Positions 1 through 10,460 of a stretch of DNA of 64,000 nucleotides are shown here, in pieces; position 1 is the stretch's first letter; every line of letters starts with the position of its first letter. Under the pieces are notes generated by a model. The model was not told the DNA's origin. It searched no databases and saw nothing but the letters and a program-made list of their open reading frames with translations. The translations under genes were made by a program, and so were the position numbers. The DNA is from Ruegeria halocynthiae (lineage in GTDB: Bacteria > Pseudomonadota > Alphaproteobacteria > Rhodobacterales > Rhodobacteraceae), in contig NZ_FNNP01000001.1 of NCBI RefSeq assembly GCF_900106805.1, positions 496,001-560,000 on the forward strand, given 5' to 3'.

Positions 1-558
1 TTCGACACCGGGCCTGCCAACGCTCCGGTTGATGATCTGATGCAGGAGCGGCTGAGTCTGCCGATGGATCGGGACGGGGCGCTGGCGCGGGATGGCACGG
101 TCGAAACCGGCGCGCTTGAACTGTTTTTGGCTGAGCCATATTTCAACCGGATGCCGCCTAAGTCGCTGGACCGAAATGATTTCTCTGAGATGATTGGTTT
201 GGTGCAGGAATTGAGCGATGCCGATGCGGTCGCCACGCTGACGGGAATGTGTGCTGCAGGCGTATTAAAGGGGATGGAGCATTGTCCCAAGTCGCCTTCA
301 CGCCTGCTGGTGACAGGAGGTGGGCGTCATAATCCGGTGCTGATGGAGATGTTGCGGGTGTCACTGGATTGTCCGGTGGAGCCGGTTGAGGCGGTTGGGC
401 TGGACGGCGATATGCTGGAGGCACAGGCATTTGCCTATCTTGCTGTCCGGGTGGCACGAGGACTTCCGACATCATGTCCGGGCACGACCGGGGTCAGTGC
501 ACTGGTTGGGGGCGGTGTTGTGTCGTCGCCGATAAGGGGTGCTGTAGTGAGCGGGTAG
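1..558 (+). CDS. anmK: Anhydro-N-acetylmuramic acid kinase, C-terminal part
   Basis: The reading frame is open from base 1, so the 5' end lies outside the window; 185 residues are visible. AnmK phosphorylates and opens 1,6-anhydro-MurNAc during cell-wall recycling in the cytoplasm. Visible family features are the FDTGPAN stretch at the very start, the VTGGGRHN phosphate-binding motif (about residues 104-111 of the visible part) and the [14 protein letters not shown] segment near the end, all in the normal order. The stop codon is followed directly by a copy of the dispersed hairpin/box repeat. Family assignment is firm; only the start is missing. Confidence 0.93.
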   Translation, partial: FDTGPANAPVDDLMQERLSLPMDRDGALARDGTVETGALELFLAEPYFNRMPPKSLDRNDFSEMIGLVQELSDADAVATLTGMCAAGVLKGMEHCPKSPSRLLVTGGGRHNPVLMEMLRVSLDCPVEPVEAVGLDGDMLEAQAFAYLAVRVARGLPTSCPGTTGVSALVGGGVVSSPIRGAVVSG

Positions 559-614
559 GGGGCTCTGCCCCCGTCGCTGCGCGACTCCCCCGAGGTATTT
601 TTGGCCAGATGAAG
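557..614 (+). repeat. Dispersed intergenic repeat, copy 1 (long form)
   Basis: Two short hairpins (GGGGGC-TCT-GCCCCC and GTCGC-TGC-GCGAC) followed by TCCCCCGAGG and the core TATTTTTGGCCAGATGAAG. It starts inside the anmK stop codon and lies between the converging ends of anmK and the desaturase gene. Four more copies are in this window. The hairpins plus T-run could act as a terminator; that role is inference. Confidence 0.85.
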
Positions 615-622
615 AGGCGGAT

Positions 623-1513
623 CTAGCGCTTGAGGGCGCGGGCGTAGTCTGCGGTGAATTCTGCGTAGCCGTCCGAGGTGGATTTCAGGTGGGCTTGGGT
701 CCAGCGATGGAAGGACGGGAGTTGGTGGAAGGGCACGTTTGGAAAGGCGTGGTGTTCCGCGTGGTAGGGCATGTTCCACGCCAGAAATCGCACCAGTCGG
801 TTGGTAAAGGTCGTGCGAGAGTTTTCGAGCATATTTGCCACCGCAGGACAAAGGCCATGTTCGGCGAGTAGGTAGATGCGCAAGAACGGCTGGCCAATAA
901 CCACAGGCAGGAGCCACAGCCAGAACATTACTGGCGTGAGAAACAAGCTTAGTCCTGCCAAGGTGTAGAAGACGAACAATATGCGGGCTTCAGTTTTGAT
1001 GGCGCGGTGCTGGCGGGCAGGCAGATACGGCGCGTCAATCTTTCCGCGCGCGTTGTCCGCCAACACACGTGCCATACCCGCCCAGTATGGCCAGCCGCTG
1101 AGATAGACAGCGAGACTGCGCCAGTTGTCGGGGCGGGGTTTGCCATCAAGTTCAGGGTCTTTTGTCGGATGGTTTGTCCATTTGTGATGGGCAAGGTGAA
1201 AATAGCGAAACCATGTGAATGGTAGGCAGATGGGAATTGATACGAGGTGTCCGACCGCTTCGTTGATCCATCCGGTTTTAAACGGAGTCTTATGTGTGCA
1301 TTCGTGGCTAAGCGTGAACAGAAAGACCAGCAGAAGACCTTGCGGCAGGATCAGCAGTGGCCAAAAGGGGATCTGCAGAACGATACCCGAGCTGTTTGCT
1401 GCCACAGTTCCGAAATAGATCGCTAGATGTTTGAGACCCGCCATGTCTGACCGCTGTTGCAGCTTGCCCTTGGCCTCAGGCGGGATCGCAGTGATCAGAG
1501 CGCGGTGGTCCAT
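623..1513 (-). CDS. Fatty acid desaturase, membrane di-iron type
   Basis: A 296-residue protein of the membrane fatty acid desaturase/hydroxylase family, which introduces double bonds or hydroxyls using a di-iron centre at the cytoplasmic face. The three histidine boxes are present: HECTH (70-74), HLAHH (106-110) and HAEHH (about 250). Hydrophobic segments flank the boxes as expected. I chose the ATG at 1513 because AGGAAAG stands just upstream; the frame is open further upstream but that stretch lies inside the cupin gene. It begins 4 bases after the cupin gene ends, so the two are probably co-transcribed. The substrate (acyl lipid, fatty acid or carotenoid) cannot be told from sequence. Confidence 0.85.
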   Translation of the reverse strand: MDHRALITAIPPEAKGKLQQRSDMAGLKHLAIYFGTVAANSSGIVLQIPFWPLLILPQGLLLVFLFTLSHECTHKTPFKTGWINEAVGHLVSIPICLPFTWFRYFHLAHHKWTNHPTKDPELDGKPRPDNWRSLAVYLSGWPYWAGMARVLADNARGKIDAPYLPARQHRAIKTEARILFVFYTLAGLSLFLTPVMFWLWLLPVVIGQPFLRIYLLAEHGLCPAVANMLENSRTTFTNRLVRFLAWNMPYHAEHHAFPNVPFHQLPSFHRWTQAHLKSTSDGYAEFTADYARALKR

Positions 1514-1517
1514 GTTG

Positions 1518-1937
1518 TTACTTTCCTGGTATATCGAAGCCGGGTTCCGCAAGTTCGAACCCATCAAATTCAAAGCCCGGGGAAACGGTGCAACTGACCA
1601 GAGTATAATCTCCACTGCTGCGCGCTGCCTGCCAGTGGCCTTTGGGCACAATGATTTGCGGTGCACCGTTGTGCAAGTCGGGCGTAAGTGTGTGTTCTTT
1701 GGCGGGTCCGTCATCGGTCTTACTGAGAGAGAGGATCAGCGGAGCACCCGAATGGTAGAGCCAGATCTCGGTTGCGTCGACTTTGTGCCAGTGGCTGTGT
1801 TCCCCTTCCGCCAGCAGAAAGTAGATGCATGTGCCAGATGCACGGCCAGGATTGTCGGCGCGCCAGGTTTCCTTGAACCAGCCGCCTTCAGGGTGTTGTT
1901 GCAGGCTCAGGTGCTTGATGATCTCTTGTGCGGTCAT
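1518..1937 (-). CDS. Cupin family protein (DUF985/cupin_5)
   Basis: A 139-residue single-domain cupin of the DUF985 type. Family-typical pieces are [12 protein letters not shown] near residue 15, GTCIYFLL, the metal-site region [16 protein letters not shown], and [14 protein letters not shown]. Function in the family is not settled; related proteins are called sugar-epimerase-like cupins. The start at 1937 gives MTAQEII, the usual N-terminus; the longer open frame upstream has no family similarity and would run into selO. It is the first gene of a two-gene unit with the desaturase and is divergent from selO. Confidence 0.8.
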   Translation of the reverse strand: MTAQEIIKHLSLQQHPEGGWFKETWRADNPGRASGTCIYFLLAEGEHSHWHKVDATEIWLYHSGAPLILSLSKTDDGPAKEHTLTPDLHNGAPQIIVPKGHWQAARSSGDYTLVSCTVSPGFEFDGFELAEPGFDIPGK

Positions 1938-2023
1938 GGATATCTCGGATCGTTTGTTCAGATTATGCATGTGCACGTGCGATCTGCTATGGCAATTGTG
2001 TATGTAGGACATATGTTTGCCGC

Positions 2024-3442
2024 ATGACCCTGACAATTCCGTTTGACAACAGCTATGTCCGCCTACCCAACTCGTTTTATGCGCGGCAGGCGCCTGTACC
2101 CGTGCGTGCACCAAAGCTGATCACATTCAATACCGATTTGGCTCGATTGCTGCGGATTTCACCCGGTGACGTAGAAGAAATGGCGCAAACTTTTGCGGGC
2201 AATGCGGTTCCCGAAGGAGCGCAGCCGCTGGCGCAGCTTTATTCCGGGCATCAGTTTGGCACCTATAACCCTCAGCTTGGCGATGGGCGCGCGGTCTTGC
2301 TGGGCGAGACGGTCGGGACGGATGGTATCCGGCGGGATATACAGTTGAAAGGCTCAGGCCAGACGCCGTTTTCGCGGCAGGGCGATGGGCGTGCCTGGCT
2401 GGGGCCGGTGCTGCGTGAATATGTAATGTCCGAGGCGATGCACGCGCTGGGCAGTCCTACAACACGCGCTTTGGCCGCTGTAGAGACTGGAGAAATCGTG
2501 CTGCGTGAGGGACCGATGCCCGGAGCGGTGCTGACTCGTGTCGCGCAAAGCCATCTAAGGGTGGGCACGTTTCAGGTGTTTGCGGCGCGGGGGCAGATGG
2601 AGAACCTCCGGCAACTGACCGAGTATGCGATCCAGCGTCACTATCCTGACGTGGAAGGACCGATGGGCCTGCTGCGTGCGGTGCGGGATGCGCAGGCGCG
2701 GCTTATTGCCCAGTGGATGAGTGTGGGCTTCATTCACGGGGTCATGAATACCGACAATAGCTCGATTGCCGGTGAGACCATCGATTATGGTCCATGCGCC
2801 TTTATGGATAGTTATCACCCGAATACCGTTTACAGCTCGATTGACCGGATGGGGCGATATGCCTATTCCAATCAGCCCGAGATTGCGGTGTGGAATCTGG
2901 CGCAACTGGCGACCGCGCTGATCCAGCAGTTTGAGGACAAAGACGCGGCCGTGGAAGAGGCGACCGAGATTGTCCATGCCATGCCCGACCTGATGCAGGA
3001 ACACTGGCTAGAGCGGTTCAGGGCCAAAATCGGATTGGTCCGGGCCGAGGAGGGCGATCTGGAGATGATTTCGGATCTGCTGATCCGAATGGCGCAGAAC
3101 CAGGCGGATTTCACCAATACGTTCCGGGCGCTGGGCAGTGACCGCGCGCGTGATCAGTTTGCCGACCCGGCCGCCTATGATGGCTGGGCCAAGGGATGGC
3201 AGGCTCGGCTGACGCGTGAAGATGCGCCGTCTGAGGTGATGGCAGGCGCGAACCCGGCTTTCATTCCGCGAAACCACCGGGTTGAGCAAATGATACAGGC
3301 TGCGGTGCAAGGGGATTATGCCCCATTTCAACGGCTGAATGACGTGCTGATGCGACCCTACGAGGATCAGCCGGAAGCGGCTGATCTGATGCGACCCCCG
3401 GCTGAGAATGAGGTGGTGCAGGCGACGTTTTGCGGGATCTAA
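2024..3442 (+). CDS. selO: Protein adenylyltransferase SelO (YdiU/UPF0061 family)
   Basis: A pseudokinase-fold enzyme that transfers AMP from ATP to protein hydroxyls; in studied bacteria it acts on redox-related proteins. The 472 residues match the family length. Diagnostic motifs are [30 protein letters not shown] (nucleotide site), HGVMNTDN and [10 protein letters not shown] (metal/catalytic loop). The C-terminus ends TFCGI, keeping the conserved cysteine near the end; there is no in-frame UGA suggesting selenocysteine. The start at 2024 gives [11 protein letters not shown]; the upstream open codons lie in the divergent promoter region shared with the cupin gene. Confidence 0.92.
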   Translation: MTLTIPFDNSYVRLPNSFYARQAPVPVRAPKLITFNTDLARLLRISPGDVEEMAQTFAGNAVPEGAQPLAQLYSGHQFGTYNPQLGDGRAVLLGETVGTDGIRRDIQLKGSGQTPFSRQGDGRAWLGPVLREYVMSEAMHALGSPTTRALAAVETGEIVLREGPMPGAVLTRVAQSHLRVGTFQVFAARGQMENLRQLTEYAIQRHYPDVEGPMGLLRAVRDAQARLIAQWMSVGFIHGVMNTDNSSIAGETIDYGPCAFMDSYHPNTVYSSIDRMGRYAYSNQPEIAVWNLAQLATALIQQFEDKDAAVEEATEIVHAMPDLMQEHWLERFRAKIGLVRAEEGDLEMISDLLIRMAQNQADFTNTFRALGSDRARDQFADPAAYDGWAKGWQARLTREDAPSEVMAGANPAFIPRNHRVEQMIQAAVQGDYAPFQRLNDVLMRPYEDQPEAADLMRPPAENEVVQATFCGI

Positions 3443-3460
3443 GTGGCGCGTAGGCTTGGG

Positions 3461-3934
3461 TCAGAAACTGAAGATGTCCCCGATATTCTCAATGATGGTC
3501 ACAAGCAGAATGACTGCCGCTGCCAGCACTGCAAGCCACCAAAAATAGTGAAACAGTACAGCAGTTGCCCCCAAAGTGGTGCCGTATACCGAATACCGCC
3601 AGTTTTCGCGCGCAATGCCCGACAAAACAGATAGGAGGATTGCAATTGCGCCTAATATGGGGATGGCGATCGCGACATAGCTCAGGACAGGTGTTGAGAC
3701 CACCTCAGGTTCTGGTTTCGGAAGGCCGAGAAATGAACGCCAGGCGGACCGTTTGATTTCGCCCGCAATCTCACCGATTTGGGTGGCTGCTGATGGTTTG
3801 GCTTCGAATGTGGGTCCGACGATATGGACAAAGACAAGAACCAAAGCGGTGGCACCGGCCAAAACCGCCCAGAAACCCCAAGTCCGCAGAAACCGCGGTG
3901 CATCTTCGATAGCCGTGTTCTGTGCTTGCTTCAT
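3461..3934 (-). CDS. Hypothetical membrane protein
   Basis: I do not recognise a named family. From the ATG at 3934 (MKQAQN) the protein has 157 residues, with a hydrophobic segment at about 20-38, a soluble stretch of about 45 residues rich in charged and proline residues (GLPKPEPEV), then two or three hydrophobic helices (about 85-150), ending IGDIFSF. This suggests an inner-membrane protein with one small exposed domain. The frame extends another 34 codons upstream without a clear ribosome site, so the start is uncertain. It converges with selO, leaving 18 bases between the ends. Confidence 0.55.
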   Translation of the reverse strand: MKQAQNTAIEDAPRFLRTWGFWAVLAGATALVLVFVHIVGPTFEAKPSAATQIGEIAGEIKRSAWRSFLGLPKPEPEVVSTPVLSYVAIAIPILGAIAILLSVLSGIARENWRYSVYGTTLGATAVLFHYFWWLAVLAAAVILLVTIIENIGDIFSF

Positions 3935-4099
3935 GCCGATGTGGGTTTCATAAGAAAGAGTCAAAACTTTGGCTACCGCAGTATCATTGATCGGGCTGCC
4001 TAAAAATTCAGCATTGCCCCATTGTGATCTGGTCAATCTAGGGACTTGCCTCCAATATCGATTACCGCAGCCTTCGCGCCGAAACTCTAACGGAAGCCA

Positions 4100-4804
4100 A
4101 TGTCTCTATCGTCAACCCTGCGCCTTGCCAGCTATAACATTCAGAAATGTGTTGGCCTCGATTTTCGGCGACAGCCGCAGCGGATATTGCAGGTCATCGA
4201 ATCCATGCAGGCCGATATCGTTGTGCTACAGGAGGCCGACAAGCGACTGCCGCCGCGCCCGGCCGCCTTGCCGCATTTCATGCTGAACGAAGCGGGGTGG
4301 CAGATCGTTGATCTGGGTGGCGCGGGTAGCCTCGGATGGCATGGCAACGCGGTGATCTGGCGGGGGGACGCCATTCAGGTGTGCCAGACCGGACATCATG
4401 ATTTGCCGGGGCTGGAGCCTCGAGGCGCTGTACGGGTTGAGTTTGATACGCATATTGGACCCCTGCGCGTGATGGGGATGCATCTGGGGCTGTTTCCCGC
4501 ATCGCGCCGTCAGCAGATCACCCATATTCGCCGATGTGATTCTGATCTGGATCGTATGCCTACGGTCTGGGCCGGGGACTTCAACGAATGGTCGCGCCAA
4601 CCGGTTCTGGACCATCTGGCGCCCGACATGCGGTTTCTGCCTCCTGTACCAAGTTTCCCTGCCGCACAGCCTCTGGGGGCGCTGGACAGAATCGCGCTGG
4701 GTCAGGGGCTTGAGGCCGCACTGCATGGGGTACATGACGCGCGACCGGCACATATCGCCTCGGATCACCTTCCGGTCTGGGCCGATCTGCGGCGCATCGC
4801 CTGA
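4100..4804 (+). CDS. Endonuclease/exonuclease/phosphatase family protein
   Basis: A 234-residue protein with the EEP (DNase I-like) fold, a metal-dependent phosphodiesterase family covering nucleases and phospholipases. Motifs in order are LASYNIQKC (7-15), VVLQEADKR (metal-binding Glu), WHGNAVIW, MGMHLGL (catalytic His region), WAGDFNEW and the terminal SDHLPVWADL. The substrate is unknown; the lack of a signal peptide suggests a cytoplasmic role. It lies 72 bases upstream of the Fur/Mur gene on the same strand. Confidence 0.82.
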   Translation: MSLSSTLRLASYNIQKCVGLDFRRQPQRILQVIESMQADIVVLQEADKRLPPRPAALPHFMLNEAGWQIVDLGGAGSLGWHGNAVIWRGDAIQVCQTGHHDLPGLEPRGAVRVEFDTHIGPLRVMGMHLGLFPASRRQQITHIRRCDSDLDRMPTVWAGDFNEWSRQPVLDHLAPDMRFLPPVPSFPAAQPLGALDRIALGQGLEAALHGVHDARPAHIASDHLPVWADLRRIA

Positions 4805-4876
4805 TGGGAAAATCGTCTGTAGCGCATGGCGCGCAGACATATTAAGACAGAATACCGAACAGTTCCGGGGGTCACT

Positions 4877-5290
4877 ATGTCCGACACGATTATCGCCCGT
4901 TGCGAAGCCAAGGGCTTGCGCATGACCGGTCAGCGCCGGACCATTGCGCGGATATTGCAGCAGAGCGTGGATCACCCGGATGTGGAAGAGCTTTTTGCCC
5001 GCGCCTCGGCCGAGGATTCGGGCATCTCGATTGCAACTGTCTATCGCACTGTGAAGCTGTTCGAAGAGGCAGGCATTCTTGAGCGGCTGGAATTTGGTGA
5101 CGGTCGCGCCCGGTACGAAGATGCAGAGCGTGACCACCACGACCATCTGATCGACATGCAATCCGGTGAGGTGATCGAATTCGTCGACCCTGATATCGAG
5201 GCATTGCAGGAAAAGATTGCGGCCAAGCTTGGGTACCGGCTGAAAGGTCATCGTCTGGAGCTTTACGGCGTACCGCTGGAAAAAGACTGA
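4877..5290 (+). CDS. Fur-family regulator, probably Mur (manganese-responsive)
   Basis: A 137-residue Fur-superfamily repressor: N-terminal winged helix (about 10-85, including RMTGQRRTIARIL and SGISIATVYRTVKLFEEAGI) and a C-terminal metal-binding dimer domain with HHDHLID. The usual cysteine pair after HHDHLI is missing (DMQSG instead), and the tail GHRLELYGVPL matches the alphaproteobacterial Fur/Mur branch, where the protein senses manganese and represses sitABCD or mntH in studied species. I chose the ATG at 4877 (MSDTIIARC); the frame is open 17 codons further up but that extension does not look like the family. Iron-sensing cannot be excluded. Confidence 0.85.
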   Translation: MSDTIIARCEAKGLRMTGQRRTIARILQQSVDHPDVEELFARASAEDSGISIATVYRTVKLFEEAGILERLEFGDGRARYEDAERDHHDHLIDMQSGEVIEFVDPDIEALQEKIAAKLGYRLKGHRLELYGVPLEKD

Positions 5291-5426
5291 TCTATCACGA
5301 AACGCGATAGGTCGGCGCACGGGAATTCATCGAAACTGTCGTAATACTGCTTGCGAGGTCGCAAAGGTTACGATTTCTGTGCCGGAAGGGTCCGCCGGTT
5401 CGCGACCCGCTCCAATGGAAACGCGC

Positions 5427-6305
5427 ATGAAAAACGTAAACGGCATTATGCTGATCATCGGTTCGATGGCGGCCTTCGCGCTTGAGGATATGTTCATCAA
5501 GTATCTCTCGGTCAGTGTCTCGACCGGGCAGATCATGATCGTGCTGGGCCTGTTCTGCGGGTTCGTTTTTGTGTTGATGTCGCTGGTCACACGCAAACGC
5601 ATGTTCGACCCTGTAGCGTGGAAGCCCCTGCCGCTGATCCGGGCGGGGACCGAAGCCTTTGGGGCGCTTAGCTTTGTGACCGCGCTGTCGCTGGTGGACC
5701 TGTCAACCGTGGCCGCCGTTTTTCAGGCGATGCCGCTGTTCGTGACGATGGGGGCGGCGCTGTTTCTGGGTGAGCAAGTCGGCTGGCGCCGCTGGAGCGC
5801 CATCGGCATTGGATTCGTCGGTGTCCTGATGATCATTCGCCCCGGGTTCGAGGGGTTCCAGCCGGAATCGCTGTTCGTTGTGGTCTCGGTCGTCGCGATT
5901 GCCGCGCGCGATCTGATCACGCGCCGTTTGGACGTTCGTGTCGCCTCGTCGGTGGTGGCACTGCAGGCCTATATCGGGGTGGCGCTGGCGGGTGCTGCAT
6001 TGATGCTGTTCTCGGCGCAATCCGTTGTACCGCTGCAATCGTTCCAGATCGGGCCCTATCTGGGTGCCATCGGGTTTGGCGTCTTGGGATATTACGGTAT
6101 CGTCACGGCGATGCGGATCGGCGAAGCATCCGCGCTGACACCATTTCGGTACACGCGGCTGGTGTTCTCGATCACTGCGGGGATGCTGATGTTTGGTGAA
6201 CGGCCAGACAGCATGACGCTGGCCGGCGCAGGGCTGATCATCGGTTCGGGTCTCTACACCTTTATCCGCGAACGGCGGTTGGCGCGCGCATTGGCGGTGG
6301 CCTAA
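5427..6305 (+). CDS. EamA-family (DMT superfamily) exporter
   Basis: About 292 residues with ten predicted membrane helices and two tandem EamA repeats (about 5-135 and 145-285), the layout of drug/metabolite transporters that export amino acids or other small metabolites across the inner membrane. Visible signatures include the first helix with ALEDMFIKYLS, VAAVFQAMPLFVTMGAALFLGE closing repeat one, and FGERPDSMTLAGAGLIIGSGLY closing repeat two. I chose ATG 5427 (MKNVNGIML), preceded by GGAAACGC; the upstream codons add an unlikely hydrophilic leader. Substrate unknown. Confidence 0.85.
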   Translation: MKNVNGIMLIIGSMAAFALEDMFIKYLSVSVSTGQIMIVLGLFCGFVFVLMSLVTRKRMFDPVAWKPLPLIRAGTEAFGALSFVTALSLVDLSTVAAVFQAMPLFVTMGAALFLGEQVGWRRWSAIGIGFVGVLMIIRPGFEGFQPESLFVVVSVVAIAARDLITRRLDVRVASSVVALQAYIGVALAGAALMLFSAQSVVPLQSFQIGPYLGAIGFGVLGYYGIVTAMRIGEASALTPFRYTRLVFSITAGMLMFGERPDSMTLAGAGLIIGSGLYTFIRERRLARALAVA

Positions 6306-6359
6306 GGCCAAGGAACCTGTTGGCGCAAACAATGAATTGTTAGCCCTAAAGGTCGGTAA

Positions 6360-7727
<1,368 letters not shown>

Positions 7728-7754
7728 ACTGTGTGATTGCAGTGGCACCGATTG

Positions 7755-7784
7755 GGCCCCGGCTTTGATGCCGGGGCCTTTTTT
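7755..7784 (+). terminator. Rho-independent terminator of eno
   Basis: Perfect 9-base stem GGCCCCGGC / GCCGGGGCC with loop TTTGAT, followed at once by six T residues, 27 bases after the eno stop codon. Confidence 0.93.
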
Positions 7785-7836
7785 GTGGGTTCAAGCATGT
7801 TTTGTTTTCAGGGCGGGCCTATTGCCTGCGAAAAAC

Positions 7837-7850
7837 TGACATTAATGTCA
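7837..7850. promoter_or_regulatory. Perfect palindrome TGACATTAATGTCA upstream of the small lipoprotein
   Basis: A 14-base perfect inverted repeat, AT-rich at the centre, 75 bases before the lipoprotein start. The size and symmetry fit a dimeric helix-turn-helix repressor site (TetR/MarR/GntR style), but no cognate regulator gene lies next to it. Confidence 0.45.
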
Positions 7851-7924
7851 TTATGTGTGAACTTGTTCCTATTGCCGCCTGATAGCTCCCTTTATTCTGT
7901 CCGCATTGCAGAAAGGGGATCATC

Positions 7925-8092
7925 ATGTCTGCTTCCAAGGTCTTTCTCGTAATTTCAATGCTTTCCGTCGGAGTTCTGACCGCATGTTCAGAGCCGGGGA
8001 CCTATCCGATCACAGGGATGGAGGTCTCGCAGGACGATCCGGTGAAGAAAATGAACAATCCAGATTCGTTCCTCAGGGGCGAGGCACGCTAG
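7925..8092 (+). CDS. Small lipoprotein (55 residues)
   Basis: A short gene easily missed by length cut-offs. The protein begins MSASKVFLVISMLSVGVL with a lipobox TAC at about residues 19-21, so the cysteine at 21 should be lipidated after signal peptidase II cleavage. The mature part is only about 35 residues (SEPGTYPITGMEVSQDD..., ending RGEAR). GAAAGGGGA lies 6 bases before the ATG. It resembles the small lipoproteins of unknown function common in this group. It converges with the GNAT gene, overlapping its 3' end by 4 bases. Confidence 0.75.
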   Translation: MSASKVFLVISMLSVGVLTACSEPGTYPITGMEVSQDDPVKKMNNPDSFLRGEAR

Positions 8093-8538
8093 AGCATCTT
8101 GCTCATCAGAACATAGCGGTCGCGTGGTTTGAAGCCTGACCGCAAATAGAGCTTTTGTGCGGTTTCATTCGTGCGGTCGACCTCAAGATGCAGGGCGGTC
8201 AGCCCGGCCTCGGCCAGGGCTTTGGGGAGGTCCTGCAGAACTTCGGTGGCGATCCCACGGCCACGAACGGCTGGTCGGATGTAAATTTCATCTACGAATG
8301 CGTCCATGCCGCCGAACTCGATCGACCAGCCGAAGGTGAGGATGATGTATCCCAGCGGTGCGCGGCCCGGTCCTATCAGATATATGCACCCATGCGGTAT
8401 GCCGTCCAGCAGAGGGGTCAGCGCGTTGCGGCGTATCTCGTCATCCTGTGCGATGCCTGATTCCGAATGAAATGCCGCGACCAGCGCCATCAGGCGGTCC
8501 AGATCGTCGGGGCGGGCAAGGCGAAGTGCAGCAGTCAT
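8089..8538 (-). CDS. GNAT-family N-acetyltransferase
   Basis: A 149-residue GCN5-related acetyltransferase. The acetyl-CoA binding segment is visible as VDEIYIRPAVRGRGIATEVLQ (about 87-107), followed by LHLEVDRTNETAQKLYLRSGFKPRDRY, the typical strand-helix end of the fold. Substrate unknown. The ATG at 8538 overlaps the nucleoside hydrolase stop by 4 bases (ATGA), so the genes are translationally coupled and form the tail of the mazG-nucleoside hydrolase-GNAT unit. Confidence 0.85.
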   Translation of the reverse strand: MTAALRLARPDDLDRLMALVAAFHSESGIAQDDEIRRNALTPLLDGIPHGCIYLIGPGRAPLGYIILTFGWSIEFGGMDAFVDEIYIRPAVRGRGIATEVLQDLPKALAEAGLTALHLEVDRTNETAQKLYLRSGFKPRDRYVLMSKML

Positions 8539-9473
8539 AGGCGGGCCAGCCTTTCGGTGAGCAGGTCGAAGAAACCCTGGGCGTCCACGTCGCCCATGAA
8601 CATGGCATTTGGTGTGCGATCGGTGACCCGCCACCAGTCGGCCACAGTCATGCCCAAGGTTAATTCTGATTGGGTTTCGATCTCAACATTGATGTGGCGG
8701 CCCGAGAACAAGTCCGGTTGGATCAGATAAGCGGTCACGCAAGGGTCGTGCAACGGCGCGCCTTCCGAGCCGTATTTTTCCTTGTCGAAGCGTTCGAAGA
8801 AATCGGTCATTTCGGCCACCGCATGTCCAACTTTGCTGTCCAATGCCCGGAATGCATCGTTGCGATGGGGTGTGACCAGCGCATCATGGGTCACATCCAA
8901 CGGCATCACGACGATGTGAACTCCGGATCTAAACACGATATCAGCGGCTTCCGGGTCGACATAGATGTTGAATTCTGCCGTGGGCGTGATGTTCCCAACC
9001 TCGAAATAGGCGCCTCCCATCAGGATGATTTCCTGCACCCGGTCGATGATATCGGGGGCCTTACGGAAGGCAGTAGCGATATTGGTCAGTGGTCCCAGAG
9101 GACAGAGCGTCACCGTGCCCGGCGCGTGCGCACGCAGGGTTTCGATGATGAAATCAACCGCATGACCTTGGGCCAGAGGCATTTCCGGATCGGGAAGAAC
9201 GGGGCCGTCGAGCCCGGATTTTCCGTGCACATGTTCAGCGGTGATCAAGGGCCGGTTCATCGGTCGATCGCAGCCAGCGTAGACCTGGATATCAGTGCGA
9301 CCGGCCAGTTCGCAGACGATGCGGGCGTTCTTGGCAGTCAATTCCAGTGGGACGTTTCCGGCAATGGCAGTGATGCCCAGAACTTCGATCTCTTCGGGGC
9401 TGGCAAGCGCCAGCAGAATGGCGACGGCATCGTCCTGGCCAGGATCGGTGTCGATGATGATCTTGCGGGGCAT
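8535..9473 (-). CDS. Inosine-uridine type nucleoside hydrolase
   Basis: Cleaves the N-glycosidic bond of ribonucleosides for base salvage. The 312 residues fit the family. The calcium-binding N-terminal signature IIDTDPGQDDAVAI (5-18), NIATAFRKAP, ILMGGAYFEVGNITPTAEFN (about 152-170) and the C-terminal APLHDPC with its catalytic-site aspartate are all present. No signal peptide, so cytoplasmic. It sits between mazG (54 bases upstream) and the GNAT gene (4-base overlap), which points to a nucleotide-cleanup and salvage operon. Confidence 0.92.
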   Translation of the reverse strand: MPRKIIIDTDPGQDDAVAILLALASPEEIEVLGITAIAGNVPLELTAKNARIVCELAGRTDIQVYAGCDRPMNRPLITAEHVHGKSGLDGPVLPDPEMPLAQGHAVDFIIETLRAHAPGTVTLCPLGPLTNIATAFRKAPDIIDRVQEIILMGGAYFEVGNITPTAEFNIYVDPEAADIVFRSGVHIVVMPLDVTHDALVTPHRNDAFRALDSKVGHAVAEMTDFFERFDKEKYGSEGAPLHDPCVTAYLIQPDLFSGRHINVEIETQSELTLGMTVADWWRVTDRTPNAMFMGDVDAQGFFDLLTERLARL

Positions 9474-9527
9474 TGCTGTCTCCAGGGGACGTGAAGGTCG
9501 GACACTCGCAAGTGTCGCGGGACTTGT

Positions 9528-10394
9528 CTAGCCGATTTCCGCGTCTGCTGGCGCATCCACCGGCGGGAGTTTGCCGTTGGCGCGATGTTCTTCGATTTTC
9601 ACCTCGTCCCAAAGCGCATCCATCTCGGCCAGGTCGCTTTGTGAGGGTGTTTTACCGCGTTCGGCCAGCCGGGATTCAACCTTTTCGAAGCGGCGAGTGA
9701 ACTTGGCGTTTGTGCGGCGCAGGGCGGCCTCGGGTTCGATGCCCAGATGGCGGCCAAGGTTGACGATAACGAACAAGAGATCGCCGAACTCGTCCTCTAA
9801 TGCGTCGGCGTCCATGTTGTCGCGTGCCTCTTCCAGTTCAGCGGCCTCTTCGGTGATCTTGGCCAGCACATGGCTGGCGTCGGGCCAGTCGAACCCCACG
9901 CGCGCGGCACGTTTCTGCAGCTTGTGGGCGCGCAGCAGGGCGGGCAGGTTGGCAGCCACGCCGTCCAGCGCACCTTTCTGTTTGTTACCCTCGCGCTCAG
10001 CCGCCTTGATGGTTTCCCAATCCAACGTCTGCTGTTCAGCGGACTTCTCGCGGGATTCGTCGCCGAACACATGTGGGTGGCGGGCGACCATTTTGTCCGA
10101 CATGGTGCGCACCACGTCCTGAAAAGTGAAATGCCCGGCCTCTTCAGCCATTTGCGCATGGAAGACGGATTGGAACAGCAGGTCGCCCAATTCTCCCTTC
10201 AGCTCATCATAGGCCTCGCGCTCGATGGCATCGGCTACCTCATAGGCTTCTTCGATAGTATAGGGCGCAATCGTCGCAAAATCCTGTTCGATGTCCCACG
10301 GGCAGCCGGATTGAGGGTCACGCAGGCGGCGCATGATTTCCAGCAGACGCTCGATACCCGCGTCCGTATCGTGGATCAGAGGATTTTCGGCCAT
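9528..10394 (-). CDS. mazG: Nucleoside triphosphate pyrophosphohydrolase MazG
   Basis: Hydrolyses (d)NTPs to NMPs and pyrophosphate, removing aberrant nucleotides. The 288 residues carry two MazG domains: the first with CPWDIEQDFATIAPYTIEEAYEVADAI and GDLLFQSVFHAQMAEE, and the second with KITEEAAELEEA and DEFGDLLFVIVNLGR. The EExxE...ExxD metal motif is visible in both. The ATG at 10394 (MAENPLIHDTD) is the family start; the frame runs open for 262 more codons upstream by chance, opposite the M20 gene. Divergent from the M20 amidohydrolase with 66 bases between them. Confidence 0.95.
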   Translation of the reverse strand: MAENPLIHDTDAGIERLLEIMRRLRDPQSGCPWDIEQDFATIAPYTIEEAYEVADAIEREAYDELKGELGDLLFQSVFHAQMAEEAGHFTFQDVVRTMSDKMVARHPHVFGDESREKSAEQQTLDWETIKAAEREGNKQKGALDGVAANLPALLRAHKLQKRAARVGFDWPDASHVLAKITEEAAELEEARDNMDADALEDEFGDLLFVIVNLGRHLGIEPEAALRRTNAKFTRRFEKVESRLAERGKTPSQSDLAEMDALWDEVKIEEHRANGKLPPVDAPADAEIG

Positions 10395-10460
10395 TGCGAA
10401 CCCTTTCGTTCCGGTGTCAGATGCATCCATCCCGCAGTCCCGATCAGGAGTCCACCCCAG

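Noticed and set aside
5292..5310. Imperfect hairpin after the Fur/Mur gene
   Set aside because: It has a mismatch near the loop and no T-run, too weak to call a terminator.
4226..5320. A 364-codon minus-strand frame across the EEP and Fur/Mur genes
   Set aside because: Both plus-strand genes are recognisable families; the antisense translation has the usual shadow composition.
9870..10460. Upstream extension of the M20 amidohydrolase frame
   Set aside because: It is antisense to mazG; the ATG at 10461 has a good ribosome site and matches the family N-terminus.
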